Assembly: GCF_005250615.1 (NCBI RefSeq) | Contig: NZ_SULM01000012.1 | Span: forward strand, 124,001-188,000 | Source: Pseudomonas rhizoryzae | Lineage (GTDB): Bacteria > Pseudomonadota > Gammaproteobacteria > Pseudomonadales > Pseudomonadaceae | Direction of reading: 5' to 3' | DNA length: 64,000 bases | Shown here: piece by piece, positions 45,351 through 52,853 of the stretch | Layout of the letters: each line of letters begins with the position of its first letter | How positions within the stretch are numbered: the first letter of the stretch is position 1 | The notes under the pieces: generated by a model | Seen by the model: only the letters and a program-made list of their open reading frames with translations | What the model was told of the DNA's origin: nothing | Databases searched by the model: none | Program-made: the position numbers and the translations under genes

Positions 45351-46448
45351 ATGAATACCTTCCTCAACCCCGTCACCACCCAGACCTGGACCAATGGCCG
45401 GCACCCCGTGCGCTGCGTCAAGGTGATCCAGGAAACCTGGGATGTGCGCACCTTCTGCTTCACCGCGGAAATCCCGTTGATGTACTTCTTCAAGCCGGGG
45501 CAGTTCGTGACCCTGGAACTGGAGATCGGCGGCAAGCAGGTGATGCGCTCCTACACCATCTCCAGCTCGCCCTCGGTGCCCTACAGCTTCTCCATCACCG
45601 TCAAGCGCGTGCCGGGTGGCCAGGTGTCCAACTGGCTGCACGACAACATGAAGGTTGGCGACACCCTGGCCGTGCATGGCCCGGTGGGCCTGTTCAACGC
45701 CATCGACTTCCCGGCCGACAAGGTGCTCTATCTCTCCGGCGGCGTGGGCATCACCCCGGTGATGTCCATGGCGCGCTGGTTTTATGACACCAATGCCAAC
45801 GTCGACATGGTCTTCGTGCACAGCGCCCGCACCCCGCGCGACATCATCTACCGGCACGAGCTGGAGCACATGGCGTCGCGGATCGACAACTTCGTGCTCA
45901 ATATGGTGTGCGAGCGCACCGAGCACGGCGAGTCCTGGGCCGGTTTCCGTGGCTACTTCGACCGGCGCATGCTGGAGCTGATGGCGCCGGACTTCCGCGA
46001 GCGCGAGATCTTCTGTTGCGGCCCCACGCCCTACATGAATGCGGTCAAGGCCATGCTCCGCGAGCTGGGCTTCGACATGGCCCGCTACCACGAGGAATCC
46101 TTCGGCGCGACGCCGCCGGAAGCCAAGGTGGAGGCGGCGGAACAGGCCGAGGCCGCGGCGGATCTGCCACCGATCCCGCTGGAAGCCCAGTGCCTGATCT
46201 CCTTCACCGAGAGCGGCAAGAGCGTCAGCATCGGCCCCGGCGAGACCATCCACGGCGCGGCGGCCAAGCTCGGCCTGCACATTCCCAAGGCCTGCGGCAT
46301 GGGTATCTGCGGCACCTGCAAGGTGCTCAAGAAGAGCGGCGAGGTGGTCATGGACCACAACGGCGGCATCACCGAGGAAGACGAAGCCGAAGGCTACATC
46401 CTGTCCTGCTGCAGCATCCCGCAAGGGGATGTGCAGATCGAGTTCTGA
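45351..46448 (+). CDS. gbcB: Glycine betaine demethylase, reductase component
   Basis: Passes electrons from NAD(P)H through FAD and a [2Fe-2S] cluster to GbcA. The 365-residue protein has an FAD-binding domain with VMRSYTISSSPS, an NAD domain with LYLSGGVGITPVMSMA, an acidic Ala/Glu linker, and a C-terminal plant-type ferredoxin domain with ACGMGICGTCKVL and a final Cys in LSCCS. Domain order matches PA5411. It is divergent from gbcA. Confidence 0.93.
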   Translation: MNTFLNPVTTQTWTNGRHPVRCVKVIQETWDVRTFCFTAEIPLMYFFKPGQFVTLELEIGGKQVMRSYTISSSPSVPYSFSITVKRVPGGQVSNWLHDNMKVGDTLAVHGPVGLFNAIDFPADKVLYLSGGVGITPVMSMARWFYDTNANVDMVFVHSARTPRDIIYRHELEHMASRIDNFVLNMVCERTEHGESWAGFRGYFDRRMLELMAPDFREREIFCCGPTPYMNAVKAMLRELGFDMARYHEESFGATPPEAKVEAAEQAEAAADLPPIPLEAQCLISFTESGKSVSIGPGETIHGAAAKLGLHIPKACGMGICGTCKVLKKSGEVVMDHNGGITEEDEAEGYILSCCSIPQGDVQIEF

Positions 46449-46456
46449 TGCAGTGA

Positions 46457-46922
46457 CGTAGGTTGGGCTGAGACGGCTTCATCGTCGAAGCCCAACGGGG
46501 CGGGGCTTCACTTCTGCGCCTTGGGTATGTGGGGGCCCTGGCTACTTATCGAGCTCTGCTGATAGTTTTTATTTCGCCCCCCTCGGGCGAGTCACTTTTG
46601 CCAGTCGCGGCAAAAGTAACCAAAAACGCTGTCCCCACGTTTCGGCCCTCCGCTTCGCTCCGGGTCCCCTCGCTCTGGCGCCGCTCCGGGGGCACGGCAC
46701 GAAGGGGCCTCCTGCCCCTCGCGCCTTGCTCGGCGTCCTGCCTCGCAACCCCCGTAACGACACCTGCGCTCGGCCTCACTGACGGGGACGGGAGCGCCAG
46801 CCTGAAGCTTCGGCGTTTACAGGAGTGGCGTAGGTTGGGCTGAGCGCAGCGAAGCCCAACAGGGACGAGGTCGATCCTGAACTGTTCGGCTTCGGTGATG
46901 GAGCCGCCTCAACCCAACCTAC
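46457..46922. repeat. Intergenic repeat cluster after gbcB
   Basis: No gene is supported in the 484 bases between gbcB and the kinase gene. Two copies of cgtaggttgggctga ending in gaagcccaac occur at 46457-46496 and 46829-46860, with a half copy caacccaacct at 46910-46920; a related copy is at 17.57 kb. Between them (about 46572-46800) lies a larger element with hairpin cttttgcc (46595-46602) / ggcaaaag (46609-46616), repeated in the opposite orientation at 55.56-55.80 kb. Confidence 0.7.
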
Positions 46923-46932
46923 CTCGCGCCCT

Positions 46933-48045
46933 CTAGGCGATTCGGGTCGGCAAGCTCAGGGTGATGATCACTTCGCCCTCGCCGTTGGCGAAGCGCGCCT
47001 CGCCACCGAAGCTTTCGCTGAGTGCCTTGACGATGGGCAGCCCCAGGCCCCAGCCGCGCTTCTCGCTGCGGGTGGAGATGAAATAGGGCGTCGCCAGGTT
47101 GGCCAGGACATCGTCCGGAAACTGGCCACGATTGCGCAATTCCAGCACCACCGCGTCCTCGGCCAGGGTCTGGCGCACCTGGATCTCGGTACCGGCCTGG
47201 CCGTGCTTGGCGGCATTCAAGACCAAATTGTCGAAGATGCGCAGGAAGGCATAGCGGTCCCACACCACCTCCAACGCCGGCGTCTCCAGGTGCAGTTCGA
47301 GGGGGTTGGCGAACTGCAGCCGCAGGTTGGCCGCGGCATCCTCCAGCAGGGCGCCCAACTGGAGCGGATCGCCACTCAGACGTACGCCGCCGCCGAGGCT
47401 CATATGGGTGATGTCGAGCACGTCGGTGATCATCTGGTTCATACGCTGCAGGTTGTCATGCAGGGTCTGCAACAGGTCGTCGGTGCGGCGCGCGGGGCTG
47501 CGCTGCATCAGGTTGACCACCATGGTCGCGGCGGTGAGCGGCGAGCGCAGGTCGTGATTGAGCGACCTCATGAAGCGTTCGAGCATGACCTTTTCCGCCT
47601 GCAGGTTCTCGCTACGGGCGATGGCCGAATTACGCTGCTGCTCCATGCGCCCGACCCGCGAGCTGGCCTTGAGCAGGGCGCCGACGGTGGCCAGCACCTC
47701 TTCCGGATTGATCGGGTGGGTCAGGTAGGCCTGAGCGCCGGTGTTGAAACCCTGGGCCTTGTCCTTGCCGGAGACGAAGGTGGCCGAGATGTTGATTATC
47801 GCCGGCAGTCGTCCCCAGCCACGCTTGAGTTCGATGGCCTGGATCAGCTCGAAGCCGGTGGTGTCCGGTAGGTTGACGTCGATGATCACCAGTTCGACGT
47901 CATCGTCGATCAACAGCAGTCCGCTGGCGCCGCTGGCCGCCTCGAGCACCTGGTAGTGGGGCTGCGTCGCCAGGATCTTGCGCAGCACGTAGCGATTGGC
48001 CTCGGTGTCGTCGATGATGACGATACGGTGTGCCGGGCTAGTCAT
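46933..48045 (-). CDS. Receiver-first histidine kinase (REC-HisKA-HATPase)
   Basis: A 370-residue protein with an N-terminal receiver domain (about 1-125; IVIIDDTEANRYVLRKIL and VIIDVNLPDTTGFEL with the phospho-Asp), then a HisKA domain with RSLNHDLRSPLTAA (His near 175) and an HATPase domain ending in GWGLGLPIVKALSESFGG. Last gene of a six-gene operon; it overlaps the upstream kinase gene by 8 bases. In the chain it is the natural acceptor of phosphate from that kinase. The HATPase N-box is short but has NLVLNAAKHG. No output domain is present. Confidence 0.9.
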   Translation of the reverse strand: MTSPAHRIVIIDDTEANRYVLRKILATQPHYQVLEAASGASGLLLIDDDVELVIIDVNLPDTTGFELIQAIELKRGWGRLPAIINISATFVSGKDKAQGFNTGAQAYLTHPINPEEVLATVGALLKASSRVGRMEQQRNSAIARSENLQAEKVMLERFMRSLNHDLRSPLTAATMVVNLMQRSPARRTDDLLQTLHDNLQRMNQMITDVLDITHMSLGGGVRLSGDPLQLGALLEDAAANLRLQFANPLELHLETPALEVVWDRYAFLRIFDNLVLNAAKHGQAGTEIQVRQTLAEDAVVLELRNRGQFPDDVLANLATPYFISTRSEKRGWGLGLPIVKALSESFGGEARFANGEGEVIITLSLPTRIA

Positions 48046-49795
48046 CGGACAGACTCCGCGCCAGGGCGCATACCTCGGCGAGCAGCCGCTCGGCATGATC
48101 GGGAGCCTGCTTGGAGAGGATGGCGTAACTGTAGTCCTGCAGCCGTTTGCGGCTGGTCTCGTCGAGCGGCTGGGCGGTATTGATCAGTACCCGGCGGTGC
48201 ATGCTCCAATCCATGCTGGCCAGCAGGTCCTCGCCGTTGATATCGGGCAGGTCGAGGTCGAGGATGATGATATCGGGGCGCACCGCGTTGAGCCGATCCA
48301 GGCTGCTGCGGGCGCTATCGGCCTCCAGCAGCACGGGATTCAGGCGTTCGAGGGTACGGCGCACCAGGTAGCGATCGCCTTCGTTGTCCTCGATCACCAG
48401 CACGGTGAGGCCGCTGAGGTCCAGCTCCTGGGTGGCGTCCGAGGAGGTCGAATAGCGGCGGGGCAGGCGCAGGGTGAAGCGGCTGCCGCGCCCGACTTCG
48501 CTGTCGAGCGTCAGTTCGCCCTTGAGCAGTACGGCCAGGCGCTGCGCCAGGGGCAGCCCCAGCCCCGTGCCTTCGATGTGGGTCAGGTGGGGCGAGCGGA
48601 TGCGTTCGAATTCCTCGAAGATCTTCTGCTGATCGTCCGTGGCGATGCCGATGCCGCTGTCTTCCACCAGGAATTCCAGACTGTCGTCGTCGGGCTGGAA
48701 CACCTGGATGCGTACCCGCCCCTGCGGGGTGTACTTGAAGGCATTGGAGATCAGATTGCGCAGTACCTGGAACAGCCGGCTCTCATCGGTTTCCAGCAGC
48801 ACCTCGGCAGGTGCCGGGGCAATGGTGAAGCTGACCTGCGGATAGCGGGGCGCCAGCGCCGTGGCGAACTGGGTGAGGCGCTCGACGAAGGGGCCCAGGT
48901 AGAAGGGCTGGGGCACGATGGTCAGCCGGCCGGATTGCACCTCCGCCAGTGCCAGCAACTCGCTGACCAGATTGGCCAGTTCCAGCGCCGCATCGCTGAT
49001 GAAGCGCACCTGACGGCGCTGTTCCGCATTGAGTGCCCCGTCCACGCCGCTGGCGAGCAGCTTGGCGACGTTTTCGATGATGTTGATCGGGGTGCGGAAT
49101 TCATGGGTCATGTTGGAGAAGAAGCGGGTCTTGGCTTCGCTCGCCTCCTTGAGTTCCTGGGTCGCCTTCTCCAGCTCCGAGTAGAGCGCCACCACTCCCT
49201 GGTTGGTGTTTTCCAGTTCCTTGTTGGTGGCTTCCAGCTCCGACTGCCGCAGATGCAGCTCGGTGTTGGTGAACAGCAGTTCTTCGCTCTGCAGGCGGAT
49301 CTGCTGGTAGGGATCGGGCGGCGTGGCACCCTGCAGTTCGCGGGTCAGGTCAGCGAGCACGGCTGGATCGGGAAAGGGCCGCGGCGCCTGGTACTTGCAG
49401 GCGGTGATCCGGGTGCCGGCCGGGGAGGTCTGGATGTCGAAGTCGTCGAATAGGCGCTGCGCGCCGAGCAGGCCGATACCCATGCCGGTGCTGGAGCGAT
49501 AGCTACCCGCGCGGATGGCCTCCATCTCGGCGATACCCGGGCCCTGGTCGATGGCGCGCAATTGCAGGCCGCGCAGCAGTGGGCCCTGACCGGTAAGCAG
49601 GGTGAATTCGCAACGCCCACTGCCGGCATACTGATAGATGTTGCGCGCCAGTTCCGACACGGCGGTGGCTAGGCGGATCTGTTCGAGCGTCGGCCAGTCC
49701 AGCGCGGCGGCGAGCCGCTTGGCCGTCTGGCGGCACTGCACGACGTCCTGTTCGCTGCGAATGGCAAGAATCAGCAAGGGCAGGACATCAGACAT
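48038..49795 (-). CDS. RsbT-like ATPase fused to hybrid histidine kinase
   Basis: A 585-residue protein with an unusual order: an N-terminal RsbW/RsbT-type ATPase domain (about 1-125; ATAVSELARNIYQYAGSGRC, IDQGPGI, GMGIGLLGAQRLFDDFDI), a coiled-coil linker (about 150-215), a full histidine kinase with FFSNMTHEFRTPINI (His near 228), NLISNAFKYTPQG, EDSGIGI and GTGLGLPLAQRL, and a C-terminal receiver with DIIILDLDLPDINGED. The N-terminal domain resembles RsbT encoded two genes upstream. ATG 49795 gives MSDVLPLLILAIRSEQDVVQ; it overlaps the upstream phosphatase gene by 8 bases. Confidence 0.9.
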   Translation of the reverse strand: MSDVLPLLILAIRSEQDVVQCRQTAKRLAAALDWPTLEQIRLATAVSELARNIYQYAGSGRCEFTLLTGQGPLLRGLQLRAIDQGPGIAEMEAIRAGSYRSSTGMGIGLLGAQRLFDDFDIQTSPAGTRITACKYQAPRPFPDPAVLADLTRELQGATPPDPYQQIRLQSEELLFTNTELHLRQSELEATNKELENTNQGVVALYSELEKATQELKEASEAKTRFFSNMTHEFRTPINIIENVAKLLASGVDGALNAEQRRQVRFISDAALELANLVSELLALAEVQSGRLTIVPQPFYLGPFVERLTQFATALAPRYPQVSFTIAPAPAEVLLETDESRLFQVLRNLISNAFKYTPQGRVRIQVFQPDDDSLEFLVEDSGIGIATDDQQKIFEEFERIRSPHLTHIEGTGLGLPLAQRLAVLLKGELTLDSEVGRGSRFTLRLPRRYSTSSDATQELDLSGLTVLVIEDNEGDRYLVRRTLERLNPVLLEADSARSSLDRLNAVRPDIIILDLDLPDINGEDLLASMDWSMHRRVLINTAQPLDETSRKRLQDYSYAILSKQAPDHAERLLAEVCALARSLSDD

Positions 49796-50780
49796 GCTTG
49801 AGTACCAGAACGGTGGCATCGTCGTTAGGACGACGGAAATCACGATGCAGCAGGGCCGCGATCAGCGCCGGATGGCGCGCGCCGAGACCGGATTGCTCAC
49901 CCAGAGCTACCTTGGAGGTCAGCCCATCGGAGTTCAGCACCAGCAGGGTGCCTGGCGTCCAGGGGTAGGTGAAGGTCTGGATCCGGCCGATGCGATAGCC
50001 CAGGGTGCCGTTGTTGGACACCAGGCTGCGAGCCGTGTTGCCGAGCAGGCGCCCGGCGATATTGCCGATGCCGCAAAAGCTCACCTGGCCCTGGTCGGCA
50101 TCCAGCTCGGCCAGCGCCAGGGCGGCGCCCCGGGTTTCCATCAGCGCCTGGTGCAGGTTTTCCATCAGGCGTTGCAGCGGCAGGTGTGCGCCGTGGCGCA
50201 GGAACAGCTCACGGGCGCGGCGACTGGCCAAGGCGGCCTGCTGGCCGTGGCCGAGTCCATCGCACACCAGCAGGCGCCGACCGGAGACCGCCCAGCTGTC
50301 GCCACAGACCTGTTCGCCAGGATAGGGGGTGCAGAGGGCGCCGTGCTGCAGGCGGGTGTTGGGCGCGCCAGCCAGATGGAAGCGGGCCAGCACCCCGGTG
50401 CCCTGGCCTGGCCGTGAATGGATGTCGAAGACATCGGCCTGGCGGCGGATCGCCCCCAGACCGGCGCCCAGGGTTGCCGCCGTGCTGTAGTGATCGGTCA
50501 GGCAACGGGCGACATCGGCCATGCCGGGACCGCGATCCACCGCCACCACGTCCAGGACGCCATCGTCGCCCAGGGTGGCGAGGAGTTCGCCGTGGCCGGC
50601 ATGACGCACCAGGTTGTAGCCCAGCTCCTGGGCGACGATGGTCAGCCGGCCCAGCAGGGTTTCATCCGTGGTGACGCTACTGGCCAGGCGTACCAGCGCC
50701 CGCCGCGCCGCATCGACGTGGGCGGTGCTGGTGACCGGTAGTAGCAGGCTGCCCGGCTGGCCGTTCAGCGCCACTTCCAC
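49788..50780 (-). CDS. RsbT-like ATPase fused to SpoIIE-type PP2C phosphatase
   Basis: A 330-residue protein: N-terminal HATPase of the RsbT type (about 1-135; IVAQELGYNLVRHAG, DRGPGMAD, GAGLGAIRRQADVFDI) and a C-terminal SpoIIE/PP2C phosphatase (about 140-330; VCGDSW, VCDGLGHG, SDGLTSK, NDDATVLVLK with the metal-binding Asp residues). In stressosome systems RsbX dephosphorylates RsbR and RsbS; this is the likely role here, with the extra ATPase unit as a second kinase or docking part. It overlaps rsbT by 16 bases. Confidence 0.88.
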   Translation of the reverse strand: MEVALNGQPGSLLLPVTSTAHVDAARRALVRLASSVTTDETLLGRLTIVAQELGYNLVRHAGHGELLATLGDDGVLDVVAVDRGPGMADVARCLTDHYSTAATLGAGLGAIRRQADVFDIHSRPGQGTGVLARFHLAGAPNTRLQHGALCTPYPGEQVCGDSWAVSGRRLLVCDGLGHGQQAALASRRARELFLRHGAHLPLQRLMENLHQALMETRGAALALAELDADQGQVSFCGIGNIAGRLLGNTARSLVSNNGTLGYRIGRIQTFTYPWTPGTLLVLNSDGLTSKVALGEQSGLGARHPALIAALLHRDFRRPNDDATVLVLKHV

Positions 50781-51163
50781 AGCTCCACGGTGGTGCCCTG
50801 GCCGGGCTGGCTGTCGATATGGAAGTCGTCCACCAGACGCCGCGAGCCGGACAGCCCCAACCCCAGGCCTTTGCCCGAGGTATAGCCATCGACCATGGCG
50901 CGTTCCAGATCGGCGATGCCCGGCCCCTGGTCACGGATCACCAGGCGGATCGCCGGCTTGCCGGCCCGCACCGTTTCCTCGATCAGGCACTCGCCACCGA
51001 GGCCATAGACCAGGCCGTTACGGGCGATCTCGCTGGCCGCGGTGACGATCTTGGTCTGGGAAATCAGGCCCAGGCGAATGGCTTCGGCGACTTTGCGCAC
51101 CTGCTGACGGATCAGCACGATGTCAGTCTCCTGGCGGAGGGGAAGCGTCTGTGTCTTCGGCAC
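50765..51163 (-). CDS. rsbT: RsbT-like serine/threonine kinase (anti-sigma-type ATPase)
   Basis: A 132-residue single-domain GHKL kinase with TAASEIARNGLVYG (N-box), RDQGPGIADLE (G1) and GKGLGLGLSGSRRLVDDF (G2). In stressosomes RsbT phosphorylates RsbS and RsbR and is then released to switch on its target. The GTG start at 51163 has ggaggag 7 bases upstream; it lies inside the end of rsbS, giving a 41-base overlap, so the two are tightly coupled. No sigma factor or RsbU-type target is encoded nearby. Confidence 0.88.
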   Translation of the reverse strand: MPKTQTLPLRQETDIVLIRQQVRKVAEAIRLGLISQTKIVTAASEIARNGLVYGLGGECLIEETVRAGKPAIRLVIRDQGPGIADLERAMVDGYTSGKGLGLGLSGSRRLVDDFHIDSQPGQGTTVELWKWR

Positions 51164-51548
51164 CCTCTGACTCCTCCAGCGATTCGTCGTCGGCGACCAT
51201 GGCTTCGAGCCGGCGCATTCCCTTTTCCATGTTCAGCGCCGTGGCGATGCCCTCCAGCGACAGCCCCAGCTCCACCAGGGTGATGGCTACCGCCGGTTGC
51301 ATGCCGACCACGATGACCTTGGCATCGAGGATGCGTGAGACCTGGGCGATATGGGACAGCATCCGGCCAATGAAGGAGTCGACGATTTCCAGCGCCGAGA
51401 TGTCGATGAGCACACCCTTGGCCTTGTGGCGGATGATCTGCTCGGTGAGGTCTTCCTGCAGGTCCAGCGCCAACTGGTCATGCATGTCGACCTGAATGCT
51501 CAGCAACAGGAAGGGGCCCAGTTTGAGGATCGGGATCTTGTCGATCAT
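51123..51548 (-). CDS. rsbS: RsbS-like STAS protein
   Basis: A 141-residue STAS-domain protein. GVLIDISALEIVDSFIGRML (about 45-64) matches the region around the phosphorylated serine of B. subtilis RsbS; the equivalent here is Ser58. RsbS forms the stressosome core with RsbR and holds RsbT until phosphorylated. The last 20 or so residues are an acidic tail (DDESLEESEGAEDTDASPP) beyond the usual STAS end, encoded partly where rsbT overlaps. It starts 10 bases after rsbR. Confidence 0.88.
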   Translation of the reverse strand: MIDKIPILKLGPFLLLSIQVDMHDQLALDLQEDLTEQIIRHKAKGVLIDISALEIVDSFIGRMLSHIAQVSRILDAKVIVVGMQPAVAITLVELGLSLEGIATALNMEKGMRRLEAMVADDESLEESEGAEDTDASPPPGD

Positions 51549-51558
51549 GCCGCCTTCC

Positions 51559-52398
51559 TCAGCGCGTGGCCGGCGTGGCGAGACGCACGCCCTGCTGTTT
51601 GAGGGCCAGGCGGAAGGCATCGGCCAGGGACGCCTTGGTGATGACGTCGCCGAGTTCCACGCCCAGGTGGACGATGGTGGCGGCGATTTGCGGGCGAATG
51701 CCGCTGATGATGCACTGAGCGCCCATCAGGCGGGCGGCGGTCACCGTCTTGAGCAGGTGCTGGGCGACCATGGTATCCACTGTGGGTACGCCGGTGATAT
51801 CGATGATGGCGATGTCCGATTCGGTCTGGACGATCTTCTCCAGCAGCGACTCCATCACCACCTGGGTGCGGTTGCTGTCCAGCGAGCCGATCAGGGGAAT
51901 GGCGAGGATGCCGTCCCACAGTTCCACCACCGGGGTGGACAGTTCCAGCATGCTTTCCTGCTGCTCGCGGATCACCGTCTCGCGGCCGCTGACGTAGCTT
52001 TCCACGCTGTACAGGCCGAGGGCGTCGATCAGTTGGGTAGCCGACCAGATTTCGGCGAGCGGATCGTCGCACTCGTTCTGGATCAGGCGGAACAGCGGCT
52101 CCTTGAGCGAAAAGACGAAGGTCGCCGTTTGCGAAGGCGTCAGGCCCGCACGGCTCTGGTCGAAGGAGAAACGCTCCAGCAACGAACGCACCGGCTGCCA
52201 GTGCGATTCGCGCAGATCATTGCCGCCCTGAGCCGCAGCCACGGTGATGCGCCGCAGCAATTCGGCGGAATTGGCCAGGATGGTGGTTTCGTCGAGCAGA
52301 TCGACGCGCATGCCGGCAGCGCGCTGGGCGCCGATCCAGGCGTCGAGCAGCGCCTGCTCATGGGTGCGCAGCAGCTCGACCAAAGCGGTACTGTACAT
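51559..52398 (-). CDS. rsbR: RsbR-like stressosome sensor protein (STAS)
   Basis: A 279-residue protein with an N-terminal helical sensor region (about 1-150, an RsbR N-terminal-type fold) and a C-terminal STAS domain. Ser175 (in GSLDSNRT) and Thr209 (in ITGVPTVDTMVAQ) sit at the positions of the two phospho-threonines of B. subtilis RsbR, with Ser replacing Thr at the first. ATG 52398 was chosen over a longer upstream frame because it starts the conserved region. It is the first gene of the operon that continues through rsbS, rsbT and three signalling genes. Confidence 0.88.
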   Translation of the reverse strand: MYSTALVELLRTHEQALLDAWIGAQRAAGMRVDLLDETTILANSAELLRRITVAAAQGGNDLRESHWQPVRSLLERFSFDQSRAGLTPSQTATFVFSLKEPLFRLIQNECDDPLAEIWSATQLIDALGLYSVESYVSGRETVIREQQESMLELSTPVVELWDGILAIPLIGSLDSNRTQVVMESLLEKIVQTESDIAIIDITGVPTVDTMVAQHLLKTVTAARLMGAQCIISGIRPQIAATIVHLGVELGDVITKASLADAFRLALKQQGVRLATPATR

Positions 52399-52515
52399 GG
52401 GAATTCCTAGGTGACGGAGCAGGCGGTGGGGGATGATCCGCCTGATGGGAGAGGGAAGGCAGGATGCGACTCGCTCATACGGCATGACCGGGCGGGGTGC
52501 CCGGTCGGTGCAGGA

Positions 52516-52779
52516 TCACATGTCCATCTTTTCCTGGGTGATCTTGCCCGTCTTGGCATCGGCGTGGAAGTCGTACTTCATACCATCTTTCTTTATCCCT
52601 TCACCTTCCCACTGACCATCGTCGGCTTCGATCTTGGTCACCGAGGTGTAGCCCTGCTCCATCAGCTTGGTCTTGACGTCGTTCATCGGCATCCAGTCGG
52701 CACCCGGCTGGTCGGCCAGCGCGGCGGTGCTGGCCAGGACGGAACAGGCGAACAGGGAAGCGAGCAGTTTGGATTTCAT
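52516..52779 (-). CDS. PepSY-type small exported protein
   Basis: An 87-residue protein with a signal peptide (about 1-22, ending ALA) and one PepSY-like unit (MNDVKTKLMEQGYTSVTKIE and YDFHADAKTGKITQEKMDM). Such proteins are periplasmic and may inhibit proteases or bind ligands; the precise role is unknown. A GC-rich hairpin (52486-52506) follows its stop without a T-tract. It separates the stressosome operon from the CHAD gene, all on the minus strand. Confidence 0.82.
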   Translation of the reverse strand: MKSKLLASLFACSVLASTAALADQPGADWMPMNDVKTKLMEQGYTSVTKIEADDGQWEGEGIKKDGMKYDFHADAKTGKITQEKMDM

Positions 52780-52853
52780 CGCGAAACCTCGGCGTGGTGG
52801 TTTGTCTGCCTTTGACCACCGGGGCGCGCGACAAATCCCACACCCTGAACGCC

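Noticed and set aside
45060-45354. Short open frames in the gbcA-gbcB gap
   Set aside because: They have no ribosome site and no family resemblance, and they overlap each other in several frames; the gap is a control region.
43728-46424. A single very long open frame on the minus strand running from gbcA through the complement of gbcB
   Set aside because: Only the part from 45020 leftward is GbcA. The upstream part is the antisense shadow of gbcB and lacks any recognisable domain; high GC keeps such frames open.
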